A stretch of DNA of 43,980 nt from Sphingobacteriaceae bacterium UBA6709 (GTDB lineage: Bacteria; Bacteroidota; Bacteroidia; Sphingobacteriales; Sphingobacteriaceae): NCBI GenBank assembly GCA_002454425.1, contig DKIV01000038.1, positions 1 through 43,980 of the forward strand. Reading direction: 5' to 3'. The notes beneath the pieces are model-generated. The model saw nothing but the letters and a program-made list of their open reading frames with translations, had not been told where the DNA came from and ran no database searches. The translations under genes and the position numbers were made by a program. Below, piece by piece: positions 25,702 to 34,282 of this stretch (positions are counted from its first letter, which is position 1; each line of letters starts with the position of its first letter).

Positions 25702-28218
25702 TTAGCGATTGAGAGTAATGTATCCAGCCTTTTTGAATGTGCCCATTTTAATAATGTAATAGTAGGTACCTACAGGAAGGTCATCGCCAATATGAATACC
25801 CTCAGTACACTTCCCGTTCCAGTTATTCTTATAGTCAGCCGAGCGGTACACCCTGTTTCCCCAGCGGTTGTAAACCTCCAAATTTACTTCACGCGCGCCC
25901 GCATTTTCAATAACAAAGAAATCGTTAATACCATCGCCGTTCGGTGAGAAGCCATCGGGAATACGGAGTTGCTGAGACGTCAAAACAGCTGGGGTTGGGA
26001 CATCGGTGCTAATATCTCCATCACCCTCGGGGTCAGGAAGCATCCCATCGGTAGAGACGTCAGAAAGTGGAGCCCTACCAGGTTCCGAGAACCCGTTAAC
26101 GTTAGCCGTGTTATAAAATGTATCTCCTAATCGCGAAGGCTTAACGACAATTTCAAGTGTAACCGATGCAGTTGCCATACCCTCTAAATAGCTGGTATTA
26201 CTCAAAAGATTTGCCTGTGAGGTTCCATTGTAAGAGTTATCCGTATAAATAGTTCCCTGCGCCCGTGAGCTACTTACGGAAATGACCGCGCCAGGAAATG
26301 TAGATGATAGATTATCGGTTAATGCCAGGGAACGCACAGCGTATTCTCCATAATTTTTTAAGGTAAAAATATAGCGTATATTAAAACTGCCGTCATCATT
26401 AGCAGAGATGTTATCGAGTTTCTTAGCAAGACCTATTTTTGCTGGTACCCCTCCTACATTCACAACCACTGTTACAGGATCGGATTCAACACCATATTTA
26501 TCCTTCACAGAATAGCTGAATGAATCTTTACCGGTATAGTTAGGGTCTGGAGTATATGTTACCGCGCCCGTTAATGGATTTACGGTAACCGTGCCATGCC
26601 CCGGCGCCGATTTTATTGTTACCGTCGCTTTGTCAGCATAATCCTGATCGTCTGGATCAGTATCATTTTTAACGACATCAATAGTTACAGGAGTACCGTG
26701 AGCAGTTGAGGCAGTGTCAGTAACTGCTACAGGTGCGTTATTGAAAAAGAGACTCACATCATCGTAAAGTGAGCACCCGGCAGATGATCTCAGAGTCCAG
26801 CGGAATACATATGTGCCGCCTTTGAGATCGCCAATAACGGCGTTTGGAAGCGTATTATTTGAAAAAGACGCATAGGCAGGTCCGGAAATCTGTGTCCAGG
26901 TGCCACTGAATCCAGTCTGAGCCCCCCCCTGTAAAGTATAACGATTATTATTACTGCCCCGGAAAGTAACACTATTGTCGGGACCCGCATTAGGTGCGGC
27001 AGGCAACGGAGTATAGTTAACGACAATTGGCGTGGGCGACGAAATTTCACCAAAGTTATCCTGAACGGTATAAAATGCTTTTACCTGGCCGCTGAAGGAA
27101 GAGCTTGGGGTAAATACTACGCTTCGCACATTATTTAAAGAGAAAGTACCAAATCCAGGCACGGCATAGCTGGTCTGAATACCAGCCCGGGCAGTGTCGA
27201 GGTCAATAGTTTCCCGGTTTATATATCCCGAAGCATTGGTACTCGAATCATTAAGAGCAACGTCAATCGTTGCTGTAGTGCCACTGCAAACAGAAATAGT
27301 ATCGTTTTTTGCCACCGGCTTTTTAAAGCGCAATGGATCATAGGCATCAATGGAAACGTTTCTGATCTCGTGGTAGTTTACAAAATCACCAGTGGAAGAC
27401 GAAATTCCATAGCGGAGAAATGGCGGCGCCTGTTTACTATAGTAATAACTATCAATAATCGTCTGGGTTACCTGCGGATTTCCTCCTTTGGTAATTTTAA
27501 CGGTAATATTATAGCCTCCGTTTGTATTTGGTGCCAATGTCATGTTAACCTTTCTGTAACCACTCATAGAAGGATCCGGACTACGTCCTATTCCATCAGT
27601 AAGAGGGAATCCGAAATCAGCAACACGCTGACTGGTAATATATTCATAATTATCCTCATGTCTGCCGCGCAAGGTAACAGATCCGGGGCGCAAACCGGAA
27701 ATCCCACCATTTCGCCCTTCTATAGGATTAGAAAAATTACCATATTCATCAAGAGCGATAGCAAGATATCCACCGGATACACCCGCCGCATTTACACCGT
27801 TAGAAACAAAAGGAGCGTAACCTAAGGAACCGCCAAACCCTCCGATATTGAAATTATTGATATTCAAATCGCCATCGAAAAGGAAAACTGCGATACCATC
27901 GGCGTTGCTTCCACCATAGGTATAATATTCAAATTCTACTGTTAAGCCCTGTGATGAGGGAAATCTAGCCTGATTGTAAACGAAACCTTTCTGGTTCGTG
28001 GAATTATTGGTCATCCGAAGGTATCCGTCGCCCTCGGGATCAAGAGAACCGCCATTAGATCCGGTGCCCGGTGCAGCCGTAAGGAAAGCTGTGGGTTCAC
28101 CGCCAAACCTCAGTCCCGGTGCTGTGGCACCACGGAAGCTTTCACGATAAGGAAATTGCGCAAAAATATCTCCCGATAAAATAATCAGAAAACATAATAG
28201 TACCAGCCTGCTGTTCAT
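25702..28218 (-). CDS. Secreted lectin-like adhesin with T9SS type B sorting domain
   Basis: An 838-residue surface protein. Signal peptide 1-20. Residues about 22-297 look like a bacterial L-type (legume-like) lectin domain: DGIAVFLFDGD and then ALDEYGNFSN (Asp157, Asn161) resemble its metal-site strands. Next come an Ig/cadherin-like module (about 300-405), a PKD-like module (about 410-495), a Big_9-type module with KNDTDPDDQD (about 496-595), and a DUF11-like module (about 596-745). The C-terminus (about 745-838; FSPNGDGINDFF, YNRWGN, NNWNGK) is the CHU_C/type B T9SS sorting domain. Two DPEGDG segments (about 60 and 730) suggest calcium sites. It leads the minus-strand cassette and is divergent from the exopolysaccharide operon; a role in binding that glycan is inferred. 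The ligand is unknown. Confidence 0.88.
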   Translation of the reverse strand: MNSRLVLLCFLIILSGDIFAQFPYRESFRGATAPGLRFGGEPTAFLTAAPGTGSNGGSLDPEGDGYLRMTNNSTNQKGFVYNQARFPSSQGLTVEFEYYTYGGSNADGIAVFLFDGDLNINNFNIGGFGGSLGYAPFVSNGVNAAGVSGGYLAIALDEYGNFSNPIEGRNGGISGLRPGSVTLRGRHEDNYEYITSQRVADFGFPLTDGIGRSPDPSMSGYRKVNMTLAPNTNGGYNITVKITKGGNPQVTQTIIDSYYYSKQAPPFLRYGISSSTGDFVNYHEIRNVSIDAYDPLRFKKPVAKNDTISVCSGTTATIDVALNDSSTNASGYINRETIDLDTARAGIQTSYAVPGFGTFSLNNVRSVVFTPSSSFSGQVKAFYTVQDNFGEISSPTPIVVNYTPLPAAPNAGPDNSVTFRGSNNNRYTLQGGAQTGFSGTWTQISGPAYASFSNNTLPNAVIGDLKGGTYVFRWTLRSSAGCSLYDDVSLFFNNAPVAVTDTASTAHGTPVTIDVVKNDTDPDDQDYADKATVTIKSAPGHGTVTVNPLTGAVTYTPDPNYTGKDSFSYSVKDKYGVESDPVTVVVNVGGVPAKIGLAKKLDNISANDDGSFNIRYIFTLKNYGEYAVRSLALTDNLSSTFPGAVISVSSSRAQGTIYTDNSYNGTSQANLLSNTSYLEGMATASVTLEIVVKPSRLGDTFYNTANVNGFSEPGRAPLSDVSTDGMLPDPEGDGDISTDVPTPAVLTSQQLRIPDGFSPNGDGINDFFVIENAGAREVNLEVYNRWGNRVYRSADYKNNWNGKCTEGIHIGDDLPVGTYYYIIKMGTFKKAGYITLNR

Positions 28219-28259
28219 TAAGATTTAATGTAAAAACGTTAAATAAACCCCCTGTTGTT

Positions 28260-28412
28260 ATGGTCCTTAAAATAATAGATAAAAATATCAAAAAAGACGA
28301 AACTTTGCAGTGTATTACAGAAGACGAAAAAATGTTTCCTGATGACGCAATTACTTGTAGCTCGCTTCGCCATGAAGTATATTTATATCTTTTTAGCGAC
28401 TCTCGTTATTGA
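28260..28412 (+). CDS. Possible 50-residue small ORF upstream of the exopolysaccharide operon
   Basis: ATG at 28260 opens 50 codons ending in TGA at 28410-28412. The peptide starts MVLKIIDKNIKKDE and is charged, without signal peptide or membrane segment. I recognise no family. The tandem hairpins begin 8 nt after its stop. It could be a leader peptide or a chance ORF; an open frame of this length is not rare. Confidence 0.25.
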   Translation: MVLKIIDKNIKKDETLQCITEDEKMFPDDAITCSSLRHEVYLYLFSDSRY

Positions 28413-28420
28413 AGCAAATC

Positions 28421-28492
28421 GAGCCTTAGGGGCTCAGTGAGGGCAACTTCCACCGCAAAACATTCGTTTTCAGTAGATTGCCCTGGTTTTTT
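28421..28492 (+). terminator. Tandem hairpins ending in a T run (attenuator- or sRNA-terminator-like)
   Basis: First hairpin: GAGCC/GGCTC (28421-28425 with 28431-28435). Second: GGGCAA (28441-28446) with TTGCCC (28478-28483), enclosing AAAAC/GTTTT (28457-28461 with 28466-28470), then TGG and six T's (to about 28492). It lies about 130 nt upstream of the first exopolysaccharide gene and points in the same direction. Confidence 0.45.
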
Positions 28493-28619
28493 AACTAATA
28501 AAGAAAGCGCTAAGTGTATTTTGCGGTAAAGTTAGCATGAATACTGAATAAAAAATGTTTTATTTTGCATAAACATTGTTATCAATATTTTACAAGGGGG
28601 AAATAATTACGACGACTAA

Positions 28620-29303
28620 ATGACATTAAAAAATCGGATAATCGGCTTATCCATAACCTGCTTGCTGTCAACTGGAAGTGTTCTTGCACAGGACAGCATG
28701 CTTCCCGATTTCAATTACGTATATCTGGAAAAGCTGGTAGCTGTTGCGAAAGAAAATTACCCCCGGTCGAAGAATTTTGACACCAGGATAAAAATAGCCA
28801 AGCTTGCAGTTAACTCATCAAAGGCATCCTGGCTTGAGCCATTTTCGTTTTCCTACTTTGGGCGTTCAAATGATGGAGCTATAGACATTGTCAATCCAGC
28901 CCTGTTAACGGGTTATCAGCTTGGACTATCGGTTAACCCAGGCTCATTGCTCCAGAAACCGTTCGCGGTGAAAACAGCAAAAGAGCAGGTTAAGATCGCA
29001 GAAAACGACAAGTTAGAATATGCCCTTACCCTTGAAACTGAGGTTAAAACAAGATATATTGCTTATGTACAAGCAGTAAACGATCTTAAATTGCAATCTA
29101 AAATAACGCTTGACGGGGAGGCAATTTATAATTCCATGCGCTATAAATATGAAAAAGGAGAGATCACATTTCTGGAATATAATACAGCGTCACAGGGGCG
29201 TAACACCGCTATTCAGGCAAAATTGATAGCAGAAGGACGTGTTCTGGCGACGAAAATTTCCCTTGAAGAACTGACAGTTTTGAAGCTTGAATCGATAAAG
29301 TAA
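28620..29303 (+). CDS. Half-length TolC/OEP-like protein
   Basis: A 227-residue protein with a signal peptide (cut near VLA-QD). The mature part resembles one repeat of the outer-membrane efflux (TolC/OEP) family: a long amphipathic helix (KLVAVAKENYP... AVNSSKASWLEP), a strand segment (QLGLSVNPGSLL) and two more long helices with heptad character (about 120-215). Normal TolC protomers hold two such repeats in about 430-480 residues; here only one is present, and the next gene begins 1 nt after the stop, so nothing is cut off by a frameshift that I can see. It is first in the exopolysaccharide operon, where an outer-membrane exporter is expected. It may oligomerise to a larger ring or be a periplasmic helical adaptor. 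Confidence 0.7.
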   Translation: MTLKNRIIGLSITCLLSTGSVLAQDSMLPDFNYVYLEKLVAVAKENYPRSKNFDTRIKIAKLAVNSSKASWLEPFSFSYFGRSNDGAIDIVNPALLTGYQLGLSVNPGSLLQKPFAVKTAKEQVKIAENDKLEYALTLETEVKTRYIAYVQAVNDLKLQSKITLDGEAIYNSMRYKYEKGEITFLEYNTASQGRNTAIQAKLIAEGRVLATKISLEELTVLKLESIK

Positions 29304-29304
29304 G

Positions 29305-31470
29305 ATGAACGAACTAAAGAAATTTCTAAGCCTTGTTAAAAGGTTCAAGTATGTACTGTTAGCCATTCCTTTGCTAGCAATCATTATCACTTACTTTCTC
29401 GTTTCGAGTATGCCTGATACTTTTTCATCCCAGGCGCGTATTTCAACAGGCTTGGTTGATCGTACTCAGGCGTCGAGTCTATCTGATGGCAGCTCCCGCC
29501 CTCAGGGAATGGAACTGCAGCAACAGTTTAGCAATCTTGTGGAGCTGATACAGATGAAGGCCGTGCTTGATCGCGTATCTTATCGCCTGATTCTTCATGA
29601 TCTGGAATCAAAACAGCCTTTTCGTAGCGAGAGTAAATATTATGCGTCTTTAGATCCCACAACCAAACGGGCTTCCATTAAGTTGTTTAAAGAAAAATTA
29701 AACCATCCGGTAGCTCTTGCTGGAAATGAAAAGAATGAAGATATTCTGCAAAAGATCCTCCGCTCCTACCGTTATGATTCAGAATCTGTACGTAAGGGGC
29801 TTCGTGTATATCATGCCGGAGAAAGTGACTTCATAAACATTGATTTCGAGACCGATAATCCACAACTGAGCGCCTTTGTCGCCAATACTGTAGCCCGGGA
29901 GTTTATCCATTTTAATGAGTCAGCGACCCGCGATGCAGAGTTGCGTGAAACGGGTGTATTAAAACGCCTTATTGACCAAAAACGGACCGATCTGAATAGC
30001 GCTGTCGACTCTCTGAAACAGTATAAGATCAAGAATCGCGTGCTCAATTTAAATGAGCAATCAAGTCAGTTGTACGCGCAGATCATAGAATATAACAATC
30101 AGAAGCAGGCCATTCTTAAAGATATTGCAGCCAACAGCGGTGCTGTAGGCGAGATAAACAGCAAATTTAATCCCAATGAGCGCAAGTATCTGGAATCTAC
30201 TATTTCCTCATTAAATCAGCGCATCATCGGCACGAAAACTCAACTACAGAATATGTACGACAAGTACATCCAGAGTAATTTCGAACCAGCTTATAAAAAC
30301 TCTATTGACTCTTTGCAGCGCATATTAAATGTAGAGATCGGTAACACCAATGATACTTATGCCTATAACCCCTTAGCGGCAAAGGAAGCATTGGTACAAC
30401 AGCGACTTACGCTGGAAATACAATTAGATCTTTCAAGATATAGCTTATCAACGATTGAAAAGGAGCTGGCTGATCTAAATGGTTCTTTCGATAATATGGT
30501 ACCGCACGAAGCTATTGTACAGTCGCTGGAACGTGACGTTGAAGTCGCAAGTAACGAGTATCTTGATGTTCTCGGCAAGTATAATACGCAGAGCATCGCC
30601 TCACAGTTTAACGCCAGCCTGACGGTCGCACAATATGCCCTGCCCGGTGCTCCGCAGCCTAACAAAAAAATGTTGCTCGTGCTGATCAGTGGCGTCGTGA
30701 GTTTTATATTTTGCCTGCTGGTAGTCTTTGTAATCTTCCTGTTCGATCAGAGCATTGTTTCAGCCGAAGATCTTGCAAATAAAACACGGCAGCGTGTTAT
30801 AGGACGCTTTGGGAAGTTTAAAGCGGGCGAAATTGACCTCAGCCGTCTATGGGAAAACAATCCGGACAAAAGCCGTAAGAACGATATTGGATTCAAAGAG
30901 GATCTAAGAGCCTTACGTTTTCAGCTGGAAAATTTCATGACAGGCCAGATATTGAGTGTCACTAGTCCCCGAATCAATGAGGGAAAGACATTTACCTCTC
31001 TGAGCCTTGCTTATGCTTTTAAGATGGTCAATAAGCGGGTTCTGCTCATTGATGGAAATTTTCAAAATCCTTCCGTCACTCAATCTGTAAATGCTCAGAC
31101 AGGTATCTATGTTGAAGATTTCTTCAGTGGCAAGATTTCCGAAGAAAGGTTGGATGACAAATCCTTTATCAGCATTCTTGCAAATAAAGGACATGACACC
31201 TCCCTGTTGGAACTTAATACTGAAGATGGAATTTCAGCTGCATTTGTATCGCTCAAGAAAAAGTTCGACATCATTATTATAGATACTCCTTCATTACTAC
31301 ATAATACGCAGTCGCGTGAATGGGTGAAATTTTCCGATGCCATACTTGGTGTATTTGAGTCGGGACGAGCTTTAAATGCTCAGACAAAAGATGACGTTGA
31401 TTTTCTGACGGAGCGTCAGGAGAAATTTTGTGGATGGCTTCTGAATAAAGCAGAGCTAGATAAATCGTAA
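29305..31470 (+). CDS. Wzz/Wzc-like polysaccharide co-polymerase with degenerate BY-kinase domain
   Basis: A 721-residue inner-membrane protein. TM1 (about 16-34) and TM2 (about 455-480) enclose a large periplasmic region with Wzz-type start and long coiled coils (about 200-340 and 365-430), ending in the proline-rich PGAPQPNKK before TM2. The cytoplasmic part (about 530-715) resembles the bacterial tyrosine kinase of Wzc/CpsD: Walker A NEGKT (Lys561), A' motif LLIDGNFQNP (Asp583, but Asn585 for the second Asp), Walker B IIIIDTP (Asp660). The C-terminal 60 residues hold no tyrosine at all, so the usual phospho-Tyr cluster is missing. It should control chain length and couple polymerisation to export through the TolC-like protein encoded 1 nt upstream. 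Confidence 0.9.
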   Translation: MNELKKFLSLVKRFKYVLLAIPLLAIIITYFLVSSMPDTFSSQARISTGLVDRTQASSLSDGSSRPQGMELQQQFSNLVELIQMKAVLDRVSYRLILHDLESKQPFRSESKYYASLDPTTKRASIKLFKEKLNHPVALAGNEKNEDILQKILRSYRYDSESVRKGLRVYHAGESDFINIDFETDNPQLSAFVANTVAREFIHFNESATRDAELRETGVLKRLIDQKRTDLNSAVDSLKQYKIKNRVLNLNEQSSQLYAQIIEYNNQKQAILKDIAANSGAVGEINSKFNPNERKYLESTISSLNQRIIGTKTQLQNMYDKYIQSNFEPAYKNSIDSLQRILNVEIGNTNDTYAYNPLAAKEALVQQRLTLEIQLDLSRYSLSTIEKELADLNGSFDNMVPHEAIVQSLERDVEVASNEYLDVLGKYNTQSIASQFNASLTVAQYALPGAPQPNKKMLLVLISGVVSFIFCLLVVFVIFLFDQSIVSAEDLANKTRQRVIGRFGKFKAGEIDLSRLWENNPDKSRKNDIGFKEDLRALRFQLENFMTGQILSVTSPRINEGKTFTSLSLAYAFKMVNKRVLLIDGNFQNPSVTQSVNAQTGIYVEDFFSGKISEERLDDKSFISILANKGHDTSLLELNTEDGISAAFVSLKKKFDIIIIDTPSLLHNTQSREWVKFSDAILGVFESGRALNAQTKDDVDFLTERQEKFCGWLLNKAELDKS

Positions 31471-31479
31471 TATTCCATC

Positions 31480-32676
31480 ATGATCAATACGGCAATATCG
31501 ATTCTTTGGATTGTACTTCAGATACTGGTGGGGTATCATCTGATATTTCCGCTCGTGGTGTACATGCTGGCCAAGCTAAGATCCGGAGGCAGGACGCCTA
31601 TTAATGTTCAGGCACCTTATGCCGCTGACTACGCCTTAATCGTAACGGCCTATCAACAGACGGACTCGCTACCTGCAGTCGTAGATTCCATATTGAAGAT
31701 GAATTACGACAACTATCTGGTGTACATCGTGGCGGATAATTGCGACATCAGCAACCTTCACTTTAACAGTGATCGTGTTATCTTATTACGCCCACCTTCT
31801 GTCCTGGCGAGTAACACAGCATCACACTTTTTCGCGATAAATAATTTTGTGAGACATCACGAACGCCTTACAATTATCGACAGCGACAATCTTGTACATC
31901 CGGAATACCTGAATCATCTTAATGAACTTTTTCATAAGGGATACGATGCCGTACAAGGAGTAAGAGAAGCGAAGAATCTCAATACTACGTTGGCATGCCT
32001 TGACGCGGCGCGCGATATCTACTACCATTATTATGACGGACGGTTGCTTTTCGATGCTGGCTCCTCAGCAACCCTTGCGGGCTCTGGAATGGCGTTTACC
32101 GTGTCCCTGTACCGCGATTGCCTGGAGAATCTTGACATTAAAGGCGCGGGATTTGATAAGGTATTACAGGCGGAGATATTGAAGCGAAACAAGAGAATAG
32201 CTTTCGCCGAGTACGCCCTTGTGTACGATGAGAAAACTTCATCTTCTGACCAGCTCGTCAATCAGCGGTCGCGGTGGATTAACACCTGGTTTAAGTACTT
32301 TAAATTTGGCTTTTCCATATTGCGGAAAGGATTGGCAGGTGGCAGTATAAACCAGATATTGTTTGGACTGGTTTTACTACGTCCGCCACTGTTCATTTTT
32401 CTGTTGTTATCAGGTTTGTTTTTCATGATAAATCTGCTTGTCAATCCCGTTTACAGCATCTATTGGCTCCTGGGATTTGTAATCTTTGTTGCGGGCTTTC
32501 TTATGTCGCTGGCGCATTCAGATACCGACCCCAGAATCTACAAGTCATTGAGAAGCATCCCCAGATTTATATTCTACCAAATATCAGCACTACTTAAAAG
32601 CAAGCAAGCAAACAAGCGTTCCGTAGCAACAAGACATTCTGAACATAATACGATTAAAGACATATCAGAGAAATAA
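31480..32676 (+). CDS. Membrane-bound family 2 glycosyltransferase
   Basis: A 398-residue GT-A enzyme. One N-terminal membrane helix (about 5-30), then the catalytic domain (about 50-280) with ALIVTAYQQ, the metal site IDSDN (Asp124-Ser-Asp126), and QRSRW, the QxxRW motif of processive and related GT2 enzymes. Two or three C-terminal membrane helices (about 285-350) follow. It probably adds a sugar to the lipid-linked repeat unit, or is a processive synthase; QxxRW alone does not decide. The stop TAA overlaps the ATG of a 40-codon ORF (TAATG), so the two are translationally coupled. Confidence 0.87.
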   Translation: MINTAISILWIVLQILVGYHLIFPLVVYMLAKLRSGGRTPINVQAPYAADYALIVTAYQQTDSLPAVVDSILKMNYDNYLVYIVADNCDISNLHFNSDRVILLRPPSVLASNTASHFFAINNFVRHHERLTIIDSDNLVHPEYLNHLNELFHKGYDAVQGVREAKNLNTTLACLDAARDIYYHYYDGRLLFDAGSSATLAGSGMAFTVSLYRDCLENLDIKGAGFDKVLQAEILKRNKRIAFAEYALVYDEKTSSSDQLVNQRSRWINTWFKYFKFGFSILRKGLAGGSINQILFGLVLLRPPLFIFLLLSGLFFMINLLVNPVYSIYWLLGFVIFVAGFLMSLAHSDTDPRIYKSLRSIPRFIFYQISALLKSKQANKRSVATRHSEHNTIKDISEK

Positions 32677-32798
32677 TGAAGATTGAACCAGGAGATAAGA
32701 AACGTACAATCTTTGACGCCTCGCCTCAGGAGCTTGCCGCTGTTCTGATCGTCGCGGGTATGCAGTTATTTTTTATCGTAAAGATCCTATTTTTCTAA
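32676..32798 (+). CDS. 40-residue single-span membrane peptide in the exopolysaccharide operon
   Basis: An ORF below the usual size cutoff. ATG 32676-32678 shares its A with the TAA of the GT2 gene, and the TAA at 32796-32798 lies 2 nt before the ATG of the polymerase gene, so it fills exactly the gap between two real genes in the operon. The peptide has a charged N-terminus (MKIEPGDKKRTIFDASPQE) and a hydrophobic C-terminal half (about 20-40, rich in L, V, I, F), which would make one membrane helix. I recognise no family. Its tight fit and the membrane segment argue for a real gene, perhaps a small partner of the GT2 enzyme or the polymerase; that is inference. Confidence 0.65.
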   Translation: MKIEPGDKKRTIFDASPQELAAVLIVAGMQLFFIVKILFF

Positions 32799-32800
32799 AA

Positions 32801-34282
32801 ATGCAGGATGCCATTAAGATATTGATCGGAGATAGCCAGGGAGCAGACAGAAAGCGCACACTAAAATGGGTGCTTAGCGTGCTGGTGATGGTCCTTGGAG
32901 CCGCAATGATCGTATTTCTTCTAAACGCGCAGGGCATCGCGGGACCATTTCTTATCATTGCCCTTCTTGGCGCTGTCATTGGCATTTACCTTCTCTTCAG
33001 ATATCCACGCTTCGGAATTGTAACGCTCTTTATTTTCGCATGGTTTATCATGTTCATTATCAGAACAGGAATCATCAATTTTCCTCTCGGAACCTTAATG
33101 GATGGCCTGGAGCTGTTACTGCTCTTAACATTGCTGATCAACTTAAAACGCAACGGAGACTGGATGGTATTTAAAAATCCAATTTCATATATGATATTGA
33201 TATGGATGGTATACAATCTCGTTCAGTTCGCCAATCCGGGTGCCGAATCCCGTCTGGCCTGGCTTTATACAATCAGGTCCGTTGCCGGGGTAATGATCAC
33301 CTTCTTCATTTTTAATTATTACATAGACAACATACGTTTCCTGCGTCTCCTGATAAAGGTATGGCTGGTACTAGGATTGATTGCCGCCCTATATGCGTTC
33401 AAACAAGAATGGATAGGATTTGCCGCTTTTGAACAGGCCGAGCTTGACAATAACCCCAAATTACAGTCGCTATTGTTCATCAATGGGCACTGGCGCAAGT
33501 TTTCAATTTTTTCAGATCCTGTCGCGTTTTCATATAACATGGTTGCCTGTAGCCTGCTCTGTATCGTATTAATGACGGGTGTCAAAAGCATCTTTAAAAA
33601 AGTTGTGCTCGCAATATTTTCGGTAATCTTCATCCTGGCGATGCTCTATTCCGGAACACGTGGCGCCTTTGTGCTAATTCCTGCGGCGCTAGTCTATTGG
33701 GCCATATTGAACTTCAACGCCAAGGTATTCGCCATTCTTGCCGTTGGCGGCGTCTTGTTCATGGGGATTGTTAACGTCCCCACAGGTAACCCCACGCTAC
33801 AACGTTTCCAATCGAGTTTTAAGCCAAGTGATGACGCATCGTATAATGTGCGAAAGCAAAATCAAAAGATGATCCAGCCGTACATACTCTCCCATCCTCT
33901 GGGCGGAGGTCTCGGAGCCACGGGTGTATGGGGCGTGCGCTTCGCACCCTATTCATTTTTGGCATCCTTCCCCCCTGACAGTGGTTATATTCGCGTAGCC
34001 GTAGAAATGGGCTGGGTGGGTCTGGTACTATTTTCAGCGCTCATGTTTGTAATTCTCGCTGTTGGAACCAGAAACTACTTTCTTATAAAAAATAAGGAAT
34101 TGAAGACCTATTGTCTGGCAATGTTACTTATCGTATTTGCGTTAAACATAGGAAACTTCCCCCAGGAAGCATTAGTTCAGTTTCCAACCAGTATTTATTT
34201 CTATTTTTATACGGCAATGTTATTGGTTACTCTAAGATTAGATAAGGAGTGGCCAACAAACCAAAAGGCACAATTGAGATAA
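32801..34282 (+). CDS. O-antigen ligase/polymerase-like membrane protein (Wzy-type)
   Basis: A 493-residue protein with about 11-12 hydrophobic helices. A larger hydrophilic loop (about 335-400, with the LSHPLGGGLGATG segment) lies in the second half, as in the Wzy/WaaL (O-antigen ligase) superfamily; the sequence FSDPVAFSYN and SGTRGAF segments are typical. Given a flippase and a co-polymerase in the same locus, a Wzy polymerase joining repeat units in the periplasm is the best call. Ligase and polymerase cannot be separated by eye. It sits between the small membrane peptide gene (2 nt) and a glycosyltransferase gene that starts directly after its stop. Confidence 0.85.
   Translation: MQDAIKILIGDSQGADRKRTLKWVLSVLVMVLGAAMIVFLLNAQGIAGPFLIIALLGAVIGIYLLFRYPRFGIVTLFIFAWFIMFIIRTGIINFPLGTLMDGLELLLLLTLLINLKRNGDWMVFKNPISYMILIWMVYNLVQFANPGAESRLAWLYTIRSVAGVMITFFIFNYYIDNIRFLRLLIKVWLVLGLIAALYAFKQEWIGFAAFEQAELDNNPKLQSLLFINGHWRKFSIFSDPVAFSYNMVACSLLCIVLMTGVKSIFKKVVLAIFSVIFILAMLYSGTRGAFVLIPAALVYWAILNFNAKVFAILAVGGVLFMGIVNVPTGNPTLQRFQSSFKPSDDASYNVRKQNQKMIQPYILSHPLGGGLGATGVWGVRFAPYSFLASFPPDSGYIRVAVEMGWVGLVLFSALMFVILAVGTRNYFLIKNKELKTYCLAMLLIVFALNIGNFPQEALVQFPTSIYFYFYTAMLLVTLRLDKEWPTNQKAQLR

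Larger units (their letters stand above)
28219..28619. other. 401-nt divergent regulatory region before the exopolysaccharide operon
   Basis: The region separates the minus-strand adhesin cassette from the plus-strand exopolysaccharide operon. It holds a 50-codon ORF (28260-28412), two hairpins with a T run (28421-28492), a spaced 9-bp dyad ACCGCAAAA/TTTTGCGGT (28452-28460 and 28519-28527), and two TATTTTGC boxes (28517-28524 and about 28562-28569) that are near but not perfect -7 matches. Confidence 0.6.
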
